A stretch of 64,000 bases of DNA from Undaria pinnatifida. Taxonomy: Eukaryota > Sar > Phaeophyceae > Laminariales > Alariaceae. The position numbers and the translations under genes are program-made. The first letter of the stretch is position 1. Every line of letters begins with the position of its first letter. Below, in pieces: positions 21,169 through 32,844 of this stretch. The notes under the pieces are model-generated. The model did no database searches and was not told the DNA's origin. It saw only the letters and a list, made by a program, of their open reading frames with translations. The DNA lies in NCBI GenBank assembly GCA_012845835.1, contig JABAKD010000100.1:209426-273425 (forward strand), written 5' to 3'.

Positions 21169-22050
21169 AGAGGACACGCAGCGGACATGGTTAGTGACCT
21201 TACTGGCCCCGCATGCTTGATTGAGCTGAAATATCATAAGAAACGCACTCGGCACGTTTCGTCGCCAGGGTAAATGGTCAGTCGGCGTGTGGTCGGATTT
21301 ATCCGATCGAAATCTGATGAATGAAGCTCGGAATCGGATTCATTAAAAAAACGGTAGCTGTTAATAGTAGTACATTGTCATGTTTTGTTCTTGTATATCG
21401 AACTCTCGGCATTACCTTACATACTGTACGTGCAGACTATGATTGTGTGTGGTGACCTCTTTTACTCTACCAAGTATTGAATCGAACGATTCGGAGTGTT
21501 GCCCTGCCGTACCCGAAGCATGGGTGCCGGCACCCATGCGGAGCCCTTGCATGCCATTGAAAATTGTGGGTTTTGACGGGAGTGGTTTTGCGCATAGGCA
21601 TATGTGAAGGTAGGTGTTGGTGCACTGCATAGAGGAATTGGAAAGACGAAAAAAAACGCAAAAAAGGAGGTGTATAGTAGGGATGATTGTGGTTTTGTGG
21701 ACAGGCGAGCAATAAACGAGAAGAAAATGGGAAGAAAACCGCCGTTGAAAATAAACCGTGGATGGAACATAATATATGTAACGAAAAGTCAATTGGTAAT
21801 GGTAGTAGCTAGACCATAGCTGAATCCGGAGAAGGATTCGGACGGCATGACATGCGCCGTGAGCGTTGAAGGGTGGGAGACGAATTCCGTTTGTTTTTAC
21901 TAAGTTGAAAGGTCCTACCACAACTAATTGCAGGGAAAAAATGCAGCGTCAAGTAGAGCAGTCAGACCAAGCCCCTCATACTAAGTACGTGAACATTGCA
22001 AAACCCACGTCGTAAGTCAGGCAATATCTGCTTCCGTGATGGAAGGCTAG
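21169..22050. other. Gene-free stretch
   Basis: Apart from the palindrome at 21518 I recognise no feature. Open frames on the minus strand (21412-21921) are Phe/Ser/His-rich without a family signature. Confidence 0.3.
21518..21539. repeat. Perfect 22-bp palindrome
   Basis: GCATGGGTGCC is followed directly by its reverse complement GGCACCCATGC, then by GGAGCCCTTG. The same core with a 4-base loop is at 31226-31257, and partial forms lie near 29536 and 39927. It may be the end hairpin of a repeat family. Confidence 0.7.
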
Positions 22051-22058
22051 CGGTACTC

Positions 22059-22560
22059 CTGAGGTATGCCAGCGCCGGCCGGAAGAGCGGGGAGGGGGGG
22101 ATTGCTGCTGCTGTATGTATTAACAAAATAACAGGGCCATCTCCAACAGGCACGAAAACCAGGAAAACACAAACACGAAAGAAAGCTAGAGGTACTCCTG
22201 AAGTATGCCAGCGCCGGCCGGTACAGCGGAGAAAAACAAATTGCTGCTGCTGTGTTCAAAACAAAATAACAGGGCCATCTCCAACAGGCACGAAAACACA
22301 CGCACAAATTATACCACACGTTGTACCCACCCACGAACAAAGCCACCCGCCCACGAACCATTCAGCAGTACAGCAGTGAATTTTGTGTGGGGGGATGACA
22401 TCGAAATTAGTGTGGCATAAAAAAACAAAGGAACAGGGCCATCTATCTCGCACAGGCACGAAAACACACCCACGAACTATACAACACGTTCGACCCACCC
22501 ACGTGCACCCCCACCACCCACCCACCACCCAAGGACCAAGCCACTACAGCAGTACATCAG
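22059..22560 (+). repeat. Diverged tandem repeat, unit about 140 bp
   Basis: AGTATGCCAGCGCCGGCCGG (22059 and 22200), TTGCTGCTGCTG and AACAGGGCCATCTCCAACAG recur in the same order about 140 bases apart. A third, shorter copy (ACAGGGCCATCTATCTCGCA) lies at about 22433. CACCCACGAAC motifs follow. Confidence 0.75.
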
Positions 22561-24105
22561 CGCAGCAGTATGTACGGCGGTATACCGGTATATACGCGAG
22601 GAGCATTCGGTTGGTTTCGGAATCGTGAGGACCCGCAGCATAGTAAGAAACGCGGGTGAGTTTCGTCGTTTTACCAGCCCGCGCATGTCATGGATCGCGA
22701 GCAAGCCGCCACCTACCAAGCCCCCACCACCCACCACCCACCCACCGACCAGCCGACCACCATAGAAGTACAACAGCAGTGGAGTAGTACGTTCCGACCA
22801 ATCCACAACGGCAGCACAGCAGTACAGTAGTACGCACCACAGCAGTATACCTTTGGCACACCAAAAGCTGGGTGGGATTTGCAATTTCTTACGATTCTCC
22901 ACCTTCCGGGGGAGAGCGCAAGCCGTCCGCGGGAGAGGCTTTTCAAGCCCCCCGCTCGAGGAGTTGAGACTCGTCGGCCGTTGTGTCGCCGGGCACACCT
23001 AGGGCTGATGTGTGGGACGGGCGAGGCACGGGCGTGCGGTCGCTAGGGGGCGGGTAGCGAGCGGTAGAGCGGAGAGTTGGACGTGTACTGTTTTGAGAGT
23101 AGTGCGAGTTGTCTCACTTGCACACGAGCAATCACACGTCATAATAGAGAGGCATATGTCTACGACTTGCCGTTTGTTTGTCGTTGGACTGCCGCTGCTG
23201 TCGTTTGCGTTTGTTGCATGTATGTATAAACATGTTGGCCATGTCCTCTCAGCGATCGAAAGGCCCGATTTAGACCAGGTTTTGAGCCGTCTTCGAGACA
23301 ACACCAGGTTAGGTTTAATTCTCGGCACGCTATTTCCTGAACGTGCCCCACCTTGCTCGTCCCTCCCGACCCCGCCGGGGGTGGCCTCGGCCAATCTCGC
23401 TTCGTGTCGTGACAGCCCCTGAAAAATCGTGTTTTTGCCGAATTTCTGTTGCGTAATGTCAAGTGCGTGTGTATGCATAGTCGCACGTACAAGAACACAA
23501 AATGCTGTCCCAGTATATGTCGACAGCCACGAAGAGATGGCAGATTTGTGTGGCACGGTTTCGGCGTGACTGTTGTAGTGAGCGGCACCTACTGAGTGAT
23601 TAACAGTATTGCTTGTCCCTAAGTTGGGTTGTGTAGTGTATTTCGTGCTATTCGTTATACTTTCCTGTCAACGAATTTGCTCATTTGTGCAGCGTCGTCC
23701 CTTGACGCATTATTGCGATGTGGTCTCCTGTTTGCACTTCTATTCTGGTTCTTTTTCCAGCAATAGTAAGCCGTGTAGTAGTTTTCCCTCTCAGTAATCG
23801 TGCAACAGTAGCTTCAAGGGTAGCCCCGAACGATTGCTAATCGTTAGCCGCGAGTCTCGGTGGATGCACTCTTCTTTTCAAGTTAGTATATTGGTTTTCT
23901 TCCGTTTGCGTTCGGCCTAGGTGTGTACATTATCTGATCTTTTATTTGTTATTTTTTTCCCCTTCTTACTTTTGTTCTTGAAGAACAAAACCTTTATATA
24001 CCGGCTCAATCCAAAGTGACAATATTATCGTATACATGTTATTATACTGGAAATGATGCTTGCTGTTGTCGAACTACCGCAGATGCCGCTCCTGCTGTTG
24101 TTGAA
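22561..24105. other. Gene-free stretch
   Basis: No family is recognised in either strand. A 136-codon frame at 23012-23422 has one possible membrane segment (LFVVGLPLLSFAFVACMY) but no context that supports a gene. Confidence 0.3.
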
Positions 24106-24109
24106 ATTA

Positions 24110-24565
24110 CACCAGGGCTTCTCACGGGTCATGACCCGACCCGCGGGTCGGGTCAAGGGGGTTTGGAAATCTCGCGGGTCGAGTCGGGTCGGGTCATGAC
24201 GTTTCAAAATCTCACGGGTCGGGTCGGGTCGGGTCAAGAGGTTTTCAAAATCTCGCGGGTCGGGTCGGGTCGGGTCAAGAGGTTTAAAACTCTCGCGGAT
24301 CGGGTCGGGTCGGGTCAATAGGCGTCAGAATCTCACGGGTCGGGTCGGGTCGGGTCGGGTCAAGAGGTTTTCAAAATCTCGCGGGTCGGGTCGGGCCATG
24401 ACCCGCGAGATACGGGTCACTTCGCGGGTCAAGCCATAATGACCCGTGAGTTGTTTTGGGCTGACCCGTGGGTCAAACCCGCGGATCTGGCCCGCGGATC
24501 CGCCTTTTTCAAATTTACAGCTGAGAGCCATTGATGCCGTGCAGGCGCCCCGCGGGTCGGGCCCG
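24110..24565 (+). repeat. GGGTC minisatellite with about 40-bp higher-order unit
   Basis: Six consecutive units of about 40 bp (starts near 24171, 24211, 24252, 24292, 24331 and 24377) have the form TCTCRCGGGTC, then GGGTC repeats, then AAGAGGTTTTCAAAA. Shorter GACCCGCGGGTC palindromes lie on both sides. The same family is at 28075-28380. Confidence 0.85.
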
Positions 24566-24764
24566 CGGGTCCGCAAATAAAATACAAACATTTCCGCTTC
24601 CTGCCTCCCTCGTGCCGATGCTCCGATTATACTACGTCATCACAGCGTGCAGAACAATCACCAGGCCGTACGCCTAGCTGCTCGTACCAAGGCATACGGC
24701 AGTGTGACGCGAATCCCGTACCTGCTGAAGCCGTAACAACAGTAGTGACTGTAGTAATATTACG

Positions 24765-24990
24765 GTCATACCAGTAAGAAATGTGGCCAAACGTAAAAAG
24801 GAAGGGAAGCCTTAGGGCAGTAGTCGTCGAAGCAGCAGCAGCAGCACTGGCAGCAGCAAGCACTGGCAGCAGCAAGCAGCAGCAGCAGACCCCGGATTCT
24901 CGCGGATCACAGCCCCTGCTGACAGACCCACCGCCCCAGTTGTGGGCTTGCTGCCGGAGGCGGCTCAGCTAGGCTGCTTACCGGGGCTGG
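24765..24990 (+). repeat. CAG-rich duplicated module, copy 1
   Basis: From TCATACCAGTA through a CAG run to CTTGCTGCCGGAGGCGGCTC, this matches 27560-27795 in the same order and orientation. The copies differ by CAG number and scattered changes. Confidence 0.8.
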
Positions 24991-25550
24991 AGACTGCACA
25001 GATAAAAGATGGATAAAGAGCAGTAAGCAGTAGAAGCTACAAGGGCTCCGCTCCGAGGGCGGCTGACGCCGCGCGCTACGCTCGCGCAAGGCAAGGAAGA
25101 ATGCAACTAAAAACATGTAAAGGGGGCAGAAAGAAGAGGCCCGTGATTTGGTGCGAACAGCGATTTGACAATGCTAAGAGCTGCTCAGAGCAAATTGCCC
25201 TGTTGTGCTCAGCTGTGCTGTGTGCTTTTGTTACCGGTGTTACGTTGTGATCGGCAGTACGAGGGCAATTTGCGTGGGGGGAAAACAGGGGGCCGTGAAA
25301 GATCACATACATACATGTAGAAGAAGAAAAAAGAAGAGAAGTAGTGCACAGCACGTATTATACCCGGTACTGCTCTATGTTCAAAAGAAAGCACACAGCG
25401 CAGCACGACACAGCACCGCAGCGGAGGGCACGGCACCGTACCGCACGGCCCCACACGGCGCTACGCTGCGCTGCTAGGCTATATATAGCCGGACTGATCT
25501 GAGCTGGGCGTGCATTGTGATCCAACAGCGTAGTACCTGATGGTATGTAC
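24991..25550. other. Gene-free stretch
   Basis: It contains short CAC/CAG-rich runs (25390-25470) and no recognisable gene. Confidence 0.3.
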
Positions 25551-25554
25551 AAAC

Positions 25555-26060
25555 CTGGTGCAGTAGTACGGGTATTGTACTATTAGCCTCAAGGTCTCCT
25601 CGTTGGTTCAATCCCGGTGTCATCGGGAAAAAAAAATGATCCTCTTGAAAAAAAAGAAATAGATATAGATGTGACTTTATGGTCTTCCAGTAGATAGACT
25701 GTCCGCTTATAAGCCTGGTTTTCGTTGGTTGAATCCAGGGGTCATATAAAAAAAAAACGATCCTCATAAAAAAAATGATATCTATATTTGTAAAAAAATA
25801 GTACTACTGATAGATACACCAATGCTGCTGTAACATATTGTGGTCTAGTACATGATTGTCCGCTTATAATCCTGGAAGCCTTCGCTGGTTCGAATCCGGG
25901 TGTCATCGAAAATAAATTGATCCTCATGAGAAATCAATATTTACTTGTAAAAAAAAAAAGATAGCACTGCGACTTTGTGGTCTTCTAGTAGATAAACTGT
26001 CCGCTTATAAGCCTGGTTTTCGTTGGTGAATCCAGGTGTCATCGGGGGAAAAAAATATCC
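25555..26060 (+). repeat. Cluster of four tRNA-Ile-like SINE units
   Basis: Four units of roughly 120-170 bp share TGGTCTAGTAGATAGACTG (A box), TGTCCGCTTATAA (an anticodon-arm-like block with TAT in the loop) and a B box around 25605, 25727, 25887 and 26023. The third is the best match (GGTTCGAATCC). Each ends GTGTCATCGRR plus an A-rich tail with a GATCCTC motif. tRNA-derived SINEs transcribed by RNA polymerase III have this structure. Confidence 0.7.
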
Positions 26061-26077
26061 TCTGTTAAAAACGATAT

Positions 26078-26100
26078 ATATATATATATATATATATATC
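26078..26100. repeat. AT dinucleotide run
   Basis: A simple (AT)n tract directly downstream of the tRNA-like cluster. Confidence 0.9.
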
Positions 26101-26960
26101 GGCACCGCGCGTATAGCAAGCCCCTACATATATGCTCAATACGCGCGATCGGAGGATCACACACAATGTTGCGAAGATCAGTGTCGACAAAATCCTTGAT
26201 CTCATAGCTGGAGTGTATTTAAATATTATATGTGACCTAAACCTCTTGAACCCCCCCCCCTTTTTTTTCCTCGCTCTCTTGCTTAAACGCCCAAACTAAT
26301 ATCGGAATCCGCCTGAGCAATAAACACTTCCACGCCCTGGATATCGCCTCATTATATTTTTAGAGCCGTCCATGCCGTTGCTGCAATTCCCACCCCCTAC
26401 CGCCCTCAACGCCCCCTCCCCACCACCCGCACCATCGCCTAGACCTAGCACCACGCGTATAGCAAACCCCTACATATATGCGACCTAAATCTCTTCCCCC
26501 CCGCCCCCCGGGCCCCCCGCCACATTCCCCCCCCCTCCCCCACGAGAAGGATTTATAAATTCCACGCACAAATTGAGCTGCCCCACACGTCCCCTCCCCC
26601 CCCCTCCCGCTCCCCCTTTTGATCAAAATCAAGCCCCCACGTCATTAAAAACTCCGCCTCCCCTCACCGGTTATTCGATTTACAGGATTCACTTGATAAA
26701 CTGATGCATTTCCTTCCACAGCTGTCAGATTTTGTCCCCCTCAGAAACGGGTTCAAGAGTTTCCGCGAACAGACTGCCTAACATCACCCTGTTGACCCTG
26801 ATAGTTACACTGTAGTTGCAAGGGAAGTCGCCGACCTATATCCTTAAGGAGGACACACAACCCGTAATACGAGCGATCGGAGTATCACACACAGCTTGCA
26901 AAGATGAGTTTCGACAAAATATTCGATCTCACAGCTGGAGTGTATTTTAATTTTTATATA
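26100..26960 (-). repeat. C-rich repeat, inverted copy of 61045-61870
   Basis: Blocks in reverse order and complement to the 61 kb region include CGCCTAGACCTAGCACC, CACCGGTTATTCGATTTACA, GGTCGGCGACT on the other strand and ACAGCTGGAGTGTATTTT. C runs at 26250-26270 and 26500-26610 mirror the G runs at 61.34-61.92 kb. A short internal duplication (CGCGTATAGCAARCCCCTAC) occurs at 26108 and 26456. No coding potential is seen. Confidence 0.75.
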
Positions 26961-27109
26961 TGTATATTTTATATAAAAAATATAAAAACGTCAGCTATGA
27001 GTACGACTGATTGAATAGTTGAAACTCAACTTTGCAAGCTGCGTGGTACATCTATGTTTCGCTAATATACAGTAGTAGTAGTTGCACAAAAACAAATCGT
27101 ACTGGTAGA

Positions 27110-27380
27110 TAGCACTGCGGCTGTGACATTGTGGTCTAGTAGATAGACTGTCCGTTTATAATCCTGCCCTTCGCTGGCTCGAATCTGGTTGTCATCGGGA
27201 AAAAAAATGATCATGAAAAATCGATACTTGATATTTATTCATCAGTTTTTTTGTAAAAATAAATTAGATATCAATATGACGTTGTGGTCTCGTAGATAGA
27301 CTGTCCGCTTATAATCTTGCTCTTGGGTGGTTCGATTCTGAGTGTTATCGGAAGAAAAAGTAATTCCCATTAAAAAATCG
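27110..27380 (+). repeat. Two further tRNA-Ile-like SINE units
   Basis: A boxes TGGTCTAGTAGATAGACTG (27132) and TGGTCTCGTAGATAGACTG (27289) are followed by TGTCCGYTTATAATC and B boxes GGCTCGAATCT (about 27176) and GGTTCGATTCT (27329), then GTYATCGG and an A-rich tail. They belong to the 25.6-26.1 kb family. Confidence 0.7.
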
Positions 27381-27559
27381 ATATATGGTGATATATTTGT
27401 AACACAAACAGATCAGGTGAAGCAAGAAATCAAAGAAAAGCTGGACCGTTCCGCAAATAATAAATAAGCTGGACCGTCCGACCTCGAAGACGCCAGGGAA
27501 GCACCAACCGAGCGCTTTCAACACAAAGATATTCGTAAGTAAGTCTATAGCTCGAGAAG

Positions 27560-27795
27560 TATCATACCAGTACAGAATGTGACCAAACGTAAAAAAGAAA
27601 GAAGAGCAGCAGTCGTCGTCGAAGCAGCAGCAGCAGCAGCACAGCAGCAGCAGCACCCTGGCAGCAGCACCACCAGCAGCAGACAACGCATCCTCGCGGA
27701 TCGAAGCCCCCTGCTGACAGATCCACCGCCCCAGTTGAGGGCTTGCTGCCGGAGGCGGCTCAGCGAGGCTGATTGCCGGGGCCAGAGATTGCACT
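27560..27795 (+). repeat. CAG-rich duplicated module, copy 2
   Basis: This matches 24765-24990 in order and orientation, with more CAG units and a matching end (GCTTGCTGCCGGAGGCGGCT). Confidence 0.8.
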
Positions 27796-27844
27796 TATTA
27801 CTTGCCAGGCATAACTAGCTCGCTCGTCGGGTCGCTCGTCGGGG

Positions 27845-27905
27845 GTCGACCCGGTGGTCTAGCGGTACGGGCATGCCCATGCATGTGGGTTGCGGGGTTG
27901 CGGTT
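27845..27905 (+). repeat. tRNA-like sequence, decayed B box
   Basis: CCCGGTGGTCTAGCGGTACG is a tRNA D-arm with an A box. GTGGGTTGCGGGGTTGCGG stands where the T-arm would be, without an intact GGTTCGA. It is probably a SINE head or tRNA relic. Confidence 0.45.
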
Positions 27906-28074
27906 TTCTTTCTCATTTTTCGCGCGCACACCACATGACATAATCATCAGGATCAGCTGCAAACAATGCGGGTGAAAAACCCAGAGAACACGACATACTG
28001 GGAGAAGTACGAAGGACCAAGGACCAACCAACCGACCGAGGTATACATGCTTTGACGCGTGACTTTTCGACTTT

Positions 28075-28380
28075 GACCCGTGAGAAATGTCACGGGTCAA
28101 GTCGACCTGACCCCGCATGAAACCCGCATCTCGCGGGTCACCCGAATTGTGGCGGCTCGGGTCAGGAGGTTTTCAAAATCTCGCGGGTCGGGTTGGGTCG
28201 GGCGGGTCAGACGTCTCGAAATTCTCGCGGGTCGGGTCGGGTCGGGTCGGGTCGGGTCGGGTCGGGTCGGGTCAAGACGTCTCGAAATTCTCACGGGTCG
28301 GGTCGGGTCAGCCGACCCGACCCGACCCGACCCGACCCGACCCGACCCGACCCGCGAGATTTGACCCGACCTGTGAAAGC
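28075..28380. repeat. GGGTC minisatellite with inverted arm
   Basis: Units TCTCGCGGGTC(GGGTC)n with GACGTCTCGAAAT spacers match the 24 kb family. At 28298-28352 the tract switches strand, (GGGTC)n to (GACCC)n around GTCAGCCGAC, so it could form a long hairpin. Confidence 0.85.
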
Positions 28381-29090
28381 CCTGAATTACACGTACATAA
28401 GAGTTGTGCGGGGGCTGCTGCTGCTACTATTGTTACTGTTCGTCATCGTGTGCCGGATGACTCAAACTGTTGCTGCCGTATATTTTTCTTTATTCAAACA
28501 GATTTATTTGAATGTCCTCCTTGGCAGTGCTGTTGCATGTACAACCTCGATTTACCTATAACCATTTACTCATAACACGTGTCATGCATCCCCGAAAATT
28601 CCGGGCATGTGCGGAGCCAAGGCAGGCGGCACCCCGCCGCGGCGAAGCCCCCCTGGTACATACATGTTTTTTTTCTCCGCGGGTTAATTCATAGCTAGCA
28701 CCCGTTTCGCGGAAGTTTAACGTCTTCTAATTATGATTGATAGTAGTACTGCTGTACACAGCAGTAGCGCTGCGTACAATCATTCAAGTCTGTGTTCTGA
28801 AACGAGCCCGAGAGGAATTGCCTATAGATGCCAGCTTCATACATACGTATTACATAGACGACGACGACTACTACTACTACTACTACTACTACGACTGTTG
28901 TATCCAAGAACTCATGAGGGTATACGATAAGCAATAGGCACCACTCGGACATGCGGAAGGTCACCAGGCTTCGTATTTTTCACCACGCGCCAAGAGTGTT
29001 TCTTCTGGCGCCTCCCCCCCCCCCCTGCCATTTAAAAGCCTCGACTACTATCATCGTTGCCGAACCGCTTGCTCGGCACGAAGCGGTACC
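28381..29090. other. Gene-free stretch with an ACT/GAC triplet run
   Basis: A (GAC)n-(TAC)n triplet run lies at 28858-28893. GGCGAAGCCCCCCTGGTAC at 28640 resembles the hairpin-associated motif at 46.85 kb. No gene is recognised. Confidence 0.4.
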
Positions 29091-29096
29091 AAAACT

Positions 29097-29850
29097 GAGC
29101 CCACCTCGGCTGTTGGTGCATTTCTGACACTTGAGACTGAGAAACTAAGTTGCGAACTGAGCATTAACACTCTTCAGCATTTGCTTCATCCTGCAACACT
29201 TAGCGTTGCCATGATTCTTGACGTACACACCTATGTGTCAGATATTGAAACACGAGCGAGCGCAATCATATTGCATTTTACACCTCCATATTATCCTCAG
29301 AACTGGGACTATTCAGAGAACACCAAAAACGATCGACTGATGAAATTTTTTCTGAGAACGACTGAGAAAGCGAGCCGAATGCCAACACTTAGCATTTTTG
29401 CTTTCTTCCGGCAACACTTGGCAATGCCCTGATTGTATTATACGTGTTGTTATGTGTCAGATACCGAAACACGAGCGATCGAAATCACATTGTCGTACAT
29501 AATAAGGATGTCACCAAAAAAATATGATGTATATCCGAAGCATGTGTGCCGGCATTCGTGGAGCCCACCTCGACTGTTGGGGCATTTCTGATACTTGAGA
29601 CTGAGAAACGAAGTTGCGAATTGAGCATCAACATTTTTCAGCATTTCCCTCGTCCTGCAACACTTGGCATTGCCTTGATTCTTAAACGTACGCACCCATG
29701 TGTCAGGTATCGAAACACGACCGAGCGCCATCTCACACCTCCTTAATATCCTGAGAACTGGGACCATTCAGAGAACACCAAAAACGGTCGACTGATTGAC
29801 ATTTTTCTGAGACCGGCTGATAAAGCGAACTGAATTTCAACACTTCAGAC
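29097..29850 (+). repeat. Two direct repeats of about 270-300 bp, period about 467
   Basis: The segments 29097-29400 and 29564-29850 share GAGCCCACCTCG, ACTTGAGACTGAGAAAC, CAACACTTRGCRTTGCC and ATTCAGAGAACACCAAAAAC in order. The spacer between them (about 29410-29560) matches 31090-31285, so a composite family is present. Confidence 0.8.
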
Positions 29851-30535
29851 CGGTGACCATGGAAGGCCAAAACCATGAAATTCCCGAAGATCCCAGCCAA
29901 CCTGCCTGAACACGCGCATATAGACCCAACTTGGTATTAACACGTTTTGAAACTTTTCATAATTCCGGAAAAAACGATTTCTGCGGCGATCATGGACAAC
30001 ATTGGCCTGAGAAATTCTACAGCAGATTTTGGATTAGACGAGGCACAAATTCGTGTTCTCCACACACTTCGTTCCACGAAATCAACGACAGCGTCGTGAA
30101 CTCTGAACGTGGCGAGCTCGTTAGGGGCTCCGACCCCCCCTTGGTGTACACCGCTCACTCTACGGCCGGTGATTTGTGGCGGGCACCGATCAGGCTTCTG
30201 TTAAAATTACATTCGGCGGCTAGTGTGTAGAAAAGTGAAACAAAAGCTCTATCGTCTCCCAACGAGCGAAGAACAGAACTTTGAGACGATGTGACGGAAG
30301 ACCACAGGACCAACGCCCGAATGGGTAGGGTGGACCGTAACTGGACCAAGTCCGGCGGAAGGCCATCTCCCATGGCCAGGGGTTTTGTTAGTGGATGAGC
30401 TTGCGCAAGTTCCACACTACCCGGAAAGATGACATTCCGGGTGGCTATCTCCACCGAAACTGACCCTCAGGGGACAGGCCGGGTCGGCATACACACGAAT
30501 CCGTATACAACGGCAGCTTGCGCTGCTGGGGTTGT
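29851..30535. other. Gene-free stretch
   Basis: It leads into the poly(A)-ended repeat at 30536. No known gene or RNA is recognised. Confidence 0.3.
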
Positions 30536-30735
30536 AACGAAGACCACTGATAGGGACAGCTTACGCTATACCTACAATGGGACCCGAAGGGTGCGCCAGC
30601 TAGCGTTGGGCTGCGAAAGCAACTGAGTTGAATCGACACACGACGCGTATGAAAATACGTGGAAGTGTGGTGAGCTGAAGCTTTATTTTTCCCCATCCGC
30701 CGGAGGATGAAAAAAAAAAAAAAAACACAGGACAA
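30536..30735 (+). repeat. Poly(A)-ended retroposon-like repeat, plus copy
   Basis: About 185 bp runs from AACGAAGACCACTGATAGGG to CCGCCGGAGGATG, then a run of about 17 A. The reverse complement is at 45290-45480. The A tail and two dispersed copies in opposite orientation point to retroposition by a LINE. The parent RNA is not recognised. Confidence 0.75.
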
Positions 30736-31089
30736 CACAAGCAGCCTCTCACACCCCAGGGCATGGATTGAGACGAACTCTTCAGCGTCGTCACCTACAC
30801 TCATGTGGTCTTGTCCGGAATGAAGAGGAATGACCGTGGGTTGTCTCTATCTCGAGATCGAAGGTCAATCGTGTTTGGTGGGCAGTGTGGATCAAGGCTT
30901 GATGAAGAATAGAAAAAATGACCTGTTGGACCGCATGATAAAGAGCCAGTAAAAAAATGTTTTAGCCATTTTTTCCCCATAGCGAAGTTACCCCAAATAT
31001 TTCAGCAAATAACCCCAAAAAACTTTGGAAACTTTTTAGCCAAACTATCGGCTTTCCATTGTCGTCGGTCTAAACATTTTTTCCTTCTC
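30736..31089. other. Gene-free stretch
   Basis: Nothing recognisable. It is AT-rich around 30950-31080. Confidence 0.3.
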
Positions 31090-31285
31090 CGGCCTTGGCA
31101 TTGCCCTGGCTGTATTATACCCGTCGCTATGTGTCAGATATCGAAACACGAACGAGCGGCATCACATTGACGTACGTAATAAGAATGGTACCAAGTAACA
31201 TACGATGTGTATTTTCCTATCCGAAGCATGGGTGCCGGCTGATGCCGGCACCCATGCGAAGCCCTTGTACGATATGTGGAAATAG
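31090..31285 (+). repeat. Dispersed repeat ending in a 14-bp-stem hairpin
   Basis: It matches 29410-29560 (GTGTCAGATATCGAAACACG, ATCACATTG.CGTACGTAAT) and ends with GCATGGGTGCCGGC (31226-31239), loop TGAT and the perfect complement at 31244-31257, then GAAGCCCTTG. A subterminal hairpin followed by a short 3' tail is reminiscent of Helitron/Helentron ends, but the canonical CTRR is absent. Confidence 0.6.
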
Positions 31286-31339
31286 TCGACGTCTCCACTT
31301 TGTTGGCCGCTGACATGAAGATTTAAGATATTCGATTTA

Positions 31340-32795
31340 AGAAGTGAGATTTAGAACAATAAGATTCGTGCTTTCGAGTCTCGTCTTTCGGACGTGCCAG
31401 GTTTGCCGAGAGTTGGCACAGAGTACCCGGTACAAGCTCTCGCCCCAACCTTCTGAAACGAGCGGGTCTCGCAACCGGGTCTCCGCCTTCCGTCCCCCAG
31501 CACGCGTGGTCCCGAGCTCGGCCTCCTAACCGAGAGAAGGGACTTTCACACTTGCTTTCTCGAGCGGATATTGGACAGAACGATGTTCATTATTCAGACC
31601 TGAGTCTTGACTCGACTGTGGCTACTGTGATTTGCTTGGCCGCTCGCCGTGACGATGTGTGGATAATGATGGAGACTAATTGAATTGAATTCAAAATACA
31701 GGGCAGGATGCAAGATGTGTGCCTTCGAATCTCGGCTGTGGGTTGCGCCAGTTACCGCCGGGTTGGGAACGAGTACACGTTCTAGGCTCAATCTTCTAAG
31801 ACGAGCGGGTCTCGCGGCCGGGCCTCCGCCGCCCGTCCTCCAGCGTGCGTGGCCCCGAGCCCGGCCTCTCCACCGAGAGAGGGGACTTTTCAAGTTGCTC
31901 TCTCGACAGATATTGGACCGAACGATTTCCAGCACTCGTAGGCCCGAGCTCGGCCTTCCCACCGAAAGAGACGCTCAAACTTGCTCTCTCGAGCGGACAT
32001 TGGACCGAACGATCTTCTCTTTTTTCAGCGTTGAGTCTTGACTCGACTGCGGGTCCTGTGATTGGCTTGGACGGTCGCCGTGACGTACGATATGTGGACA
32101 AATCCGACGTCTCTATTGTTTTGCCTGCTGTTATAGAGAGGAGTCTTGCCAACTTGCTCTCTCGAGCGGATTTTGGACCGAACGATTTCCAGCACTCGTA
32201 GCCCCGAGCTCGGCCTTCCCACCGAGAGAAGAGACTCTCAAACTCGCTCTCTCGAGCAGACATTGGACCGAACGATCTTCTCTTTTTTCAGCGTTGAGTC
32301 TTGACTCGACTGTGGCTCCCGTGATTGGCTTGGACGGTCGCCGTGACGTACGATATGTGGACAAATCCGACGTCTCTATTGTTTTGCCTGCTGTTATATT
32401 GTACCAGGTAGATATTTATGAAATTTGATTCAAAGAAGTACCAGGTATGATATGAGGCAAGATTCGTGCCTTCGAATCTCCTCTGTGGGCTGTGCCAGTT
32501 CCGCCGAGTTGGGAAAAAGTGCACGCCATAGGCCCAACCTTCTTAAACGAGCGGGTCTCGCAGCCGGGCCTCCGCCCTGCGTTCTCCAGCGTGCGTGGCT
32601 CCGAGCTTGGTCTCCCCACCGAGAGGGGGGACTCTCAAACTTGCTCCCTCGAGCGGAATCGGACCGAACGATCAGTTCTCAGAGCTGAGTCTTGGCTCGA
32701 ACGTGCCTACTGTGATCGGCTTGGCCGCTCGCCGTGACGTATGATATGCGAAAATAGTCGACGTCTCCACTTTGTTGGCTGCTGCTACACGATGA
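31340..32795 (+). repeat. Composite tandem repeat array
   Basis: Two blocks alternate irregularly. One contains CCGAGCTCGGCCTTCCC, ACTTGCTCTCTCGAGCGG and GAGTCTTGACTCGACTG (near 31607, 32033, 32294 and 32687). The other contains CCTTCGAATCTC, GACGAGCGGGTCTCGC and CTCCAGCGTGCGTGG (near 31360, 31710 and 32460). Open frames through the array follow the repeats. Confidence 0.75.
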
Positions 32796-32844
32796 AGATA
32801 TAATAATACAGTAGACATATAATAATACAGTAGACATATGTGGC

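Noticed and set aside
23012..23422. 136-codon frame with one hydrophobic segment
   Set aside because: A single weak membrane-like stretch in repeat-rich DNA without context is not enough.
24110..24565. GGGTC repeats as telomere sequence
   Set aside because: The motif is part of a 40-bp unit with AAGAGGTTTTCAAAA spacers, lies internally and occurs twice, so it is a minisatellite.
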